Assembly: GCA_900552455.1 (NCBI GenBank)
Contig: URZX01000010.1
Coordinates: forward strand, 1 to 64,000
Direction of reading: 5' to 3'
DNA length: 64,000 nt
From: an uncultured Peptococcaceae bacterium
GTDB taxonomy: Bacteria; Bacillota; Peptococcia; Peptococcales; Peptococcaceae
In this document: positions 59,475 to 64,000 of the stretch, piece after piece
Position numbering within the stretch: position 1 is the stretch's first letter
Layout: every line of letters starts with the position of its first letter
Position numbers and translations under genes: made by a program
The notes under the pieces: model-generated
What the model was told of the DNA's origin: nothing
Seen by the model: only the letters and a program-made list of their open reading frames with translations
The model's database searches: none

Positions 59475-61190
59475 ATGGTCATCGCATCACTTAAAGAATT
59501 GTGGACGCGCATTTCTGCATCAAAGCGTTTCGGTGGGTACTTTGCTGTAATGGCGCTTGTTTTTGTGTTGGCATTGGTGGGCGCCATGCTCTATGCTATA
59601 GACAGTAATGGTCTCCACGGCGAACCAGCAAAACAGCTCGCCGACGGCTGGACCTATCTGCAAGATGATGAGCCGCGACCGCTCGGAACCTTGCCTGTTA
59701 CTTTGGGCACACCGGAGGAAAGTATCATTTTACGCCACGCGCTGACCTCGGAAATGGAGGACAGCGACGACGTGCTCGCGTTTCACGCAAGTTACGCCGC
59801 CATCCGTGTCTGGGCCGACGATACCCTCGTCTATACATCGCCAGAGGGCGAAGAGCATGTGCCGACCAGCGTTTGGCATTTTATTCCCATGGAGAAATGC
59901 CGCGGTGCTGAGACCATCACCATCGAGCTGACGCATTATTTCAGCAATGGTTCTTTTCAGCTTGATGCGCCGTATCTCGATACCACCAGCGCCATTCAAC
60001 ATACGCTGATCGAGCAAAATTCATTGGTGATTACTTTCTGCGCCATCTGCATCCTGCTCACGTTTGGGCTGTTTATCTGTGGTGCAGTGCTTTATCGCTG
60101 GCGCAGCGGCGCCCATCTGCAGCTGCTGGCGCTGGCAATTTTTGTCGCGTTGTCCGGTCTATGGGTGCTTTTGGATGCAAAGATCCTGAATATTTTCGGC
60201 GGCAATCTTGCGCTGACATATTTCCTCAATTACGCAGCCTTTCTGCTGTTGCCAGTGCCGTTTTTGCTCTACATCCGCTTCGTTGCCAGCGAAGGCCAGC
60301 GCATTCTCACAGCACTGATTTGGGTTGCGCTCGCAAATGCTGTGCTCTCTATGCTGATCTGCCTGAGCGGGATCGCGACCATTGGCGCCACTCTTTTCAG
60401 CATTCACGCGCTGATTATCCTGTCAATGCTCGCTGCGATCTGGACTTTTCTGCGTAACAAAGCCTGGCGGCGTGGATCCGATCTGCGCTTTACATTTTTC
60501 GGCATGCTACTGATCTCAGCGTGCGTGCTTGTCTCTCTTGTGTTCTTTTATCTGCGAGGCTTTAATACTTCTAGCGCTTCTGCGCTGTACCCGTTGGGAC
60601 TTTCACTGCTGTTTATTTTCATGGCAGTGGATGCTCTCACAGTCTTCGGTCGTTTCTGGCGACAGAAAGACATCGCCGAACGCTATCGCCGACTCGCCAT
60701 GGAAGACAGCATGACTGGCATGAACAACCGCAACGCCTTCCAGCTGCACTGGAGCGCCATGCTCGAGCAGCCGCCGGAAGCCCTCGCCATCATCGTTTTT
60801 GACGTCGACAATCTCAAACAGATCAACGACCAGTGCGGCCATCAGGCCGGAGATTCCGCCATCAGCACCTGCGCGCAGCAGATCCGCCTGGTTTTCGAAG
60901 GCGCCGGCAGCTGCTACCGCACCGGCGGCGACGAGTTTGAAGTGCTCATCGAAGGGCGGCAGATCGACCGCATTCCAGCGCTGCTCGACCGTTTCAGCAA
61001 AGCGCTCAATACGCGCTGGGACCACAGCCTGCCATCCGACGGCGTTTCCTACGGATGGGCCGCCGCCAGCTTCGGTGATGACAATCCCCTCACAGAAGTC
61101 GCGCTCGTTCGCCTGCGTGCCGAAGCCGACCAATCCCTCTATCGCCTCAAGCAAGCGCGCAAAGGCCCAGAGGAAGAAAGCATCAATTGA
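59475..61190 (+). CDS. Membrane-bound diguanylate cyclase (GGDEF)
   Basis: A 571-residue protein. An N-terminal membrane helix (about 20-42) and an extracytoplasmic sensor of about 135 residues are followed by about seven membrane helices (190-385), a 7TM-type receptor layout. A cytosolic GGDEF domain follows: D-S-M-T-G-M-N-N-R-N, F-D-V-D-N-L-K-Q-I-N-D and G-G-D-E-F (active site). The RxxD inhibitory site before GGDEF is not obvious. It makes c-di-GMP in response to an external cue. ATG 59475 is preferred over the overlapping GTG 59472, based on a GAGG seven bases upstream; the difference is one residue. Confidence 0.88.
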   Translation: MVIASLKELWTRISASKRFGGYFAVMALVFVLALVGAMLYAIDSNGLHGEPAKQLADGWTYLQDDEPRPLGTLPVTLGTPEESIILRHALTSEMEDSDDVLAFHASYAAIRVWADDTLVYTSPEGEEHVPTSVWHFIPMEKCRGAETITIELTHYFSNGSFQLDAPYLDTTSAIQHTLIEQNSLVITFCAICILLTFGLFICGAVLYRWRSGAHLQLLALAIFVALSGLWVLLDAKILNIFGGNLALTYFLNYAAFLLLPVPFLLYIRFVASEGQRILTALIWVALANAVLSMLICLSGIATIGATLFSIHALIILSMLAAIWTFLRNKAWRRGSDLRFTFFGMLLISACVLVSLVFFYLRGFNTSSASALYPLGLSLLFIFMAVDALTVFGRFWRQKDIAERYRRLAMEDSMTGMNNRNAFQLHWSAMLEQPPEALAIIVFDVDNLKQINDQCGHQAGDSAISTCAQQIRLVFEGAGSCYRTGGDEFEVLIEGRQIDRIPALLDRFSKALNTRWDHSLPSDGVSYGWAAASFGDDNPLTEVALVRLRAEADQSLYRLKQARKGPEEESIN

Positions 61191-61195
61191 ATGTT

Positions 61196-61223
61196 TCCCT
61201 GCCGAAAATACGGCAGGGATTTC
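61196..61223 (+). terminator. Terminator of the diguanylate cyclase gene
   Basis: TCCCTGCCG / CGGCAGGGA stem followed by TTTCT. A second hairpin (TTCTCGTCA 61221-61229 / TGACGAGAA 61245-61253) follows immediately. Confidence 0.75.
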
Positions 61224-61276
61224 TCGTCACATTCTACCCAGATTTGACGAGAATGGGGAAAATGTAACGAGAAAAA

Positions 61277-61329
61277 TGGAATTCATTCCAACTTTTTGCG
61301 ATCATCGTGCAAAAATGGAATGGATTCCA
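61277..61329. promoter_or_regulatory. Paired palindromic operators upstream of the ABC exporter
   Basis: TGGAAT-TC-ATTCCA (61277-61290) and TGGAAT-GG-ATTCCA (61316-61329), two perfect dyads of the same half-site 39 bases apart. They look like sites for a dimeric repressor, gene not seen in the window. Confidence 0.65.
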
Positions 61330-61348
61330 TTTTTATTGCGCGGAATCT

Positions 61349-61400
61349 GTCAAAACTGTCACTTTCGGGTCACGGACTGGTCACGGTGCTGTGGTAAGAT
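61349..61400 (+). promoter_or_regulatory. Response-regulator-type repeats and -10 box of the ABC exporter
   Basis: Four GTCA elements at 61349, 61358, 61369 and 61380 (steps 9, 11, 11) run up to TAAGAT at 61395-61400; the -35 position is poor and lies within the repeats. OmpR-type regulators of bacitracin/antimicrobial-peptide ABC exporters use such 11-bp direct repeats. Confidence 0.55.
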
Positions 61401-61446
61401 GGGAGCATAGAAAGAGACGACCGACAACCGAAGGAGGTTTTTTACT

Positions 61447-62133
61447 ATGACGACGATATTAGAAACGAAGGATCTCTGCAAATACTACGGCAGCGGCGTG
61501 ACGGAGGTGCGCGCGCTGGACGGCGTGAACATGAGCGTGGAAAGCGGAGAGTTTGTGGCGATCGTGGGCACGTCGGGCAGCGGCAAGTCGACGCTTCTGC
61601 ACATGCTGGGCGGGCTGGACCGGCCGACATCGGGCAGCGTGACGGTGGATGGACAGAAGCTTTTCGATCTTTCGGATGAAGCGCTGACCATTTTCCGCCG
61701 CCGCAAGATCGGTTTTGTTTTCCAGGCGTACAATCTGGTGCCGGTGCTGAGCGTGTACGAGAACATCGTGCTGCCGCTGCAGCTGGACGGGCGCAGCGTG
61801 GACACAGCATTTCTCGACGACGTGGTGCAGGCGCTGGGCCTGGGCGAAAAGCTCTCGAGCTTGCCAAATCAGCTCAGCGGCGGTCAGCAGCAGCGCGTGG
61901 CCATCGCGCGTGCGCTGGCGGCGAAACCGGCGATCATCCTGGCCGACGAACCAACGGGGAACCTCGACAGCAAAACGAGCCAGGATGTGCTCGGCCTGAT
62001 CAAGGTGACGAGCCAGAAATATGCCCAAACAACGGTGATGATCACCCACAACGAAGAGATCGCCCAGATGGCCGACCGCATCGTGCGCATCGAAGACGGG
62101 CGCATTGTGGGTAACGCCGGCCTGAGGGGGTGA
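61447..62133 (+). CDS. ABC exporter ATPase (MacB/BceA-type)
   Basis: A 228-residue ATPase. Walker A G-T-S-G-S-G-K-S-T, the Q-loop V-F-Q-A-Y-N-L-V, signature L-S-G-G-Q-Q-Q-R, Walker B I-I-L-A-D-E-P-T-G-N-L-D and the H-loop M-I-T-H-N. Sequence and length fit the LolD/MacB/BceA branch that works with FtsX-type permeases. GGAGG precedes the ATG, and the permease starts five bases after the stop. Confidence 0.95.
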   Translation: MTTILETKDLCKYYGSGVTEVRALDGVNMSVESGEFVAIVGTSGSGKSTLLHMLGGLDRPTSGSVTVDGQKLFDLSDEALTIFRRRKIGFVFQAYNLVPVLSVYENIVLPLQLDGRSVDTAFLDDVVQALGLGEKLSSLPNQLSGGQQQRVAIARALAAKPAIILADEPTGNLDSKTSQDVLGLIKVTSQKYAQTTVMITHNEEIAQMADRIVRIEDGRIVGNAGLRG

Positions 62134-62138
62134 GCGGG

Positions 62139-64000
62139 ATGAAAGTACGCAATCGCAAGATCATCCGCCATCTTTCGTGGAAGAGCCTGTCGGCAAATCG
62201 CACGCGCAATATTGTTGCGATCTGCGCCATCGCGCTGACGGCGCTCCTCTTCACTTCGCTTTTCACGATCGCGCTGTCGATCAACGAAGGCTTCCAGCAG
62301 GCGAATTTCCGCCAGGTTGGCGGCTACGCGCATGGCAGTTTCAAGCGTATGACAGAGGAACAGTACAACGCGCTCAAAGAAGATCCGCTCATCGCTGAAC
62401 AGGGCTTGAGCCGATTTTTGGGCGCGCCATCGGAGCCACCGTTTAATAAGAGCATCACGGAGATCCGCTCGGCGGACGAAAATTATGCCAAGTTCAGCTT
62501 TGCGACGCCGACAACCGGTCGTCTGCCGGAGGAAGGAACCGACGAAGCAGCGATGGATACATCGGTGCTCGAGCTGCTCGGCGTGGAGCCGGAGTTGGGC
62601 AAAAAGATCACGCTGACTTTTGATGTCGGCGCAAACAGCGCAAAACAAACGACACAGACTTTCACCCTCTGCGGCTGGTGGGAGAAGGACGAGGCCATGC
62701 CGGCGAGTGAAGTGTTCATTCCGAACAGCCGTGTGGATGAAGTGCTTGCAGAAGTTGGCGGCGTGACCGACAACATGACAGGCACATGGAACATGGATGT
62801 GATGCTTGAGAGCGGCAGCGCGCACATTGATGCAGATATGCAGCAGATCCTGGCGGACAACGGCTATCAAAGCGAGGATGTGGTCGCTGCGAACTACATC
62901 GACTATGGCGTCAACTGGGGCTATACCGGTGCAAATCTGGCGGAGAATTTCGACCCAACTACGGCGATTTTTATCGTCGTCATGCTTCTGCTCATTCTTT
63001 TCACCGGCTACCTGATCATCTACAATGTGTTTCAGATCTCTGTGGCAGGGGATGTGCGGTTCTACGGCCTGCTCAAGACCATCGGCACAACGCCGCGGCA
63101 GATCCGCCGCATGATCCGCCAGCAGGCGCTCTTACTTTCTGTCGTGGGCATTCCGATTGGGCTGGTGCTCGGCTGGCTCGTTGGCAAAGCCTTGGTGCCT
63201 GTTGTTATCAGCCAGCTCGATGGCGTCAGCTCTGTAACCTCGACAAGTCCGTGGATCTTCGTGGGCTCGGCGCTCTTTGCGTTGGTGACGGTGTTTATTT
63301 CCTGCCTGCGTCCGGGACGCATGGCTGGGCGTGTCTCACCGATCGAAGCACTGCGCTACACAGAAAGCGCCGGTCGCACGAAGGGCAGCCGCAAGAAGAA
63401 AAAAGTCTCCATCTTCTCCATGGCCTGGGCTAATCTCGGTCGCAGCCGCGGCAAGACGTTTATCACCATCGTTTCGCTGGCGCTGGCGGTTGTGCTCTTC
63501 CAGCTCGTGGTGACGTTCGTGAATGGTTTTGACATGGATCGCTATGTGTCGCGCTCGTTTGCGAGCGATTTCCAGATCGCGGACGCTGGCTATTTCCAGA
63601 ATGGCGAGCTGGGCGCCGATTGGCCGCTGTCGGAAGATGTGATCGCGGCGATCAATGCGCAGGGCGGTGTCACGTTTGGTGGGCGTACCTATGGCGCCGG
63701 CGCATCGGTGCAGAGTTTTCAGCCGGAAGATTGGCTGCGCCAGACTATGAATCCGTACTACGATGAAAACGCGCTGAATGCGATGCTTTCTGAGCGTGCA
63801 CGGGACCCAGAAGGAAATCTTGAATCGATGGCCATGCTCTACGGCATGGAGGATTACGGCCTCGATCATCTCACGCTTGTTGACGGCGACCTTGCCGATG
63901 TTTACGACCCGACGAAGAAGGCTGTCGCTGTCGCCGTTCCGACAGACGATTATGGCAAGGCGATCCCGGACACGACCAGCCGCAAGGTGGGTGATAAGAT
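62139..64000 (+). CDS. FtsX-type ABC permease (3' partial)
   Basis: The frame from ATG 62139 stays open to the right edge (about 620 codons), so the gene is cut. M-K-V-R-N-R-K-I-I-R-H-L-S-W-K-S-L precedes a first membrane helix. An extracytoplasmic region of about 220 residues, three helices (about 270-390) with the FtsX motif G-L-L-K-T-I-G-T-T-P-R-Q-I, R-V-S-P-I-E-A-L-R and a new helix (about 440) starting a second FtsX half follow. The size points to a BceB/SalY-like two-half permease for antimicrobial-peptide resistance or lipid export. Its likely two-component system is not in the window. Confidence 0.9.
   Translation, partial: MKVRNRKIIRHLSWKSLSANRTRNIVAICAIALTALLFTSLFTIALSINEGFQQANFRQVGGYAHGSFKRMTEEQYNALKEDPLIAEQGLSRFLGAPSEPPFNKSITEIRSADENYAKFSFATPTTGRLPEEGTDEAAMDTSVLELLGVEPELGKKITLTFDVGANSAKQTTQTFTLCGWWEKDEAMPASEVFIPNSRVDEVLAEVGGVTDNMTGTWNMDVMLESGSAHIDADMQQILADNGYQSEDVVAANYIDYGVNWGYTGANLAENFDPTTAIFIVVMLLLILFTGYLIIYNVFQISVAGDVRFYGLLKTIGTTPRQIRRMIRQQALLLSVVGIPIGLVLGWLVGKALVPVVISQLDGVSSVTSTSPWIFVGSALFALVTVFISCLRPGRMAGRVSPIEALRYTESAGRTKGSRKKKKVSIFSMAWANLGRSRGKTFITIVSLALAVVLFQLVVTFVNGFDMDRYVSRSFASDFQIADAGYFQNGELGADWPLSEDVIAAINAQGGVTFGGRTYGAGASVQSFQPEDWLRQTMNPYYDENALNAMLSERARDPEGNLESMAMLYGMEDYGLDHLTLVDGDLADVYDPTKKAVAVAVPTDDYGKAIPDTTSRKVGDK

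Noticed and set aside
1..64000. CRISPR arrays, insertion sequences, prophage genes
   Set aside because: No regularly spaced repeats, transposase, integrase or phage structural gene motifs were found on either strand.

Overview
The window is bacterial chromosome from a low-confidence Firmicutes (Bacillota) anaerobe. The evidence is: LexA boxes of the Gram-positive form CGAAC-N4-GTTCG, RNase M5 and a UvrX-type polymerase with a YolD-like partner, a copper-amine-oxidase-like surface protein, and an oxygen-sensitive glycyl radical enzyme. The broad group could be Peptococcaceae-like Clostridia or Negativicutes; nothing here settles which. No insertion sequence, phage, CRISPR array or rRNA is visible. 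Two tRNAs (Leu-CAG and Gly-CCC) are present.

Layout. 0-2.3 kb: the end of a low-GC surface protein. 2.5-6.2 kb: a Crp/Fnr regulator, a cytoplasmic aryl-sulfate sulfotransferase and an SLC13-type permease. 6.3-11.9 kb: two MFS carriers, a LexA-controlled translesion polymerase operon, a phosphodiesterase and a cell-wall glucosaminidase. 12.0-15.1 kb: a small accessory block (DUF3990 toxin-like pair, xenobiotic acetyltransferase, small Ntn hydrolase, CD3324-like protein) beside tRNA-Leu. 15.2-22.1 kb: one housekeeping operon read on the minus strand, rnmV-rsmA-pgm-pgi-dnaX-ybaB-recR. 22.2-28.8 kb: a candidate ncRNA, threonine deaminase, tRNA-Gly, citrate synthase, murA, a membrane-anchored XRE regulator and a small Cys-rich protein.

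28.9-49.4 kb is the most unusual part. It is AT-richer at its left end and holds a glycyl radical enzyme with its activase, four paralogous FMN/FAD/Fe-S ene-reductases (old-yellow-enzyme plus pyridine-nucleotide-reductase architecture), three SLC13-type anion permeases and three LysR regulators. No protein has a signal peptide. I read this as an array for importing several related unsaturated (probably anionic) compounds and reducing them with NAD(P)H in the cytosol, as electron sinks. The four reductases fall into two types that alternate along the array (A, B, A, B).

49.4-64 kb: an orphan OmpR-type regulator, a second candidate structured ncRNA, a lipoprotein, a DUF4405-like membrane cytochrome and a GNAT acetyltransferase. 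Then comes a second Crp/Fnr-SLC13-enzyme module (the enzyme is an alkaline-phosphatase-superfamily hydrolase), an unknown protein, an M20 amidohydrolase, a membrane diguanylate cyclase, and an ABC exporter whose FtsX-type permease runs off the window. The Crp modules at 2.5-6.2 kb and 52.7-57.2 kb share the same logic. In both, a palindrome is centred exactly 32.0 bp upstream of the middle of a TATGAT/TAAAAT -10 box, as expected of a class II Crp-activated promoter.
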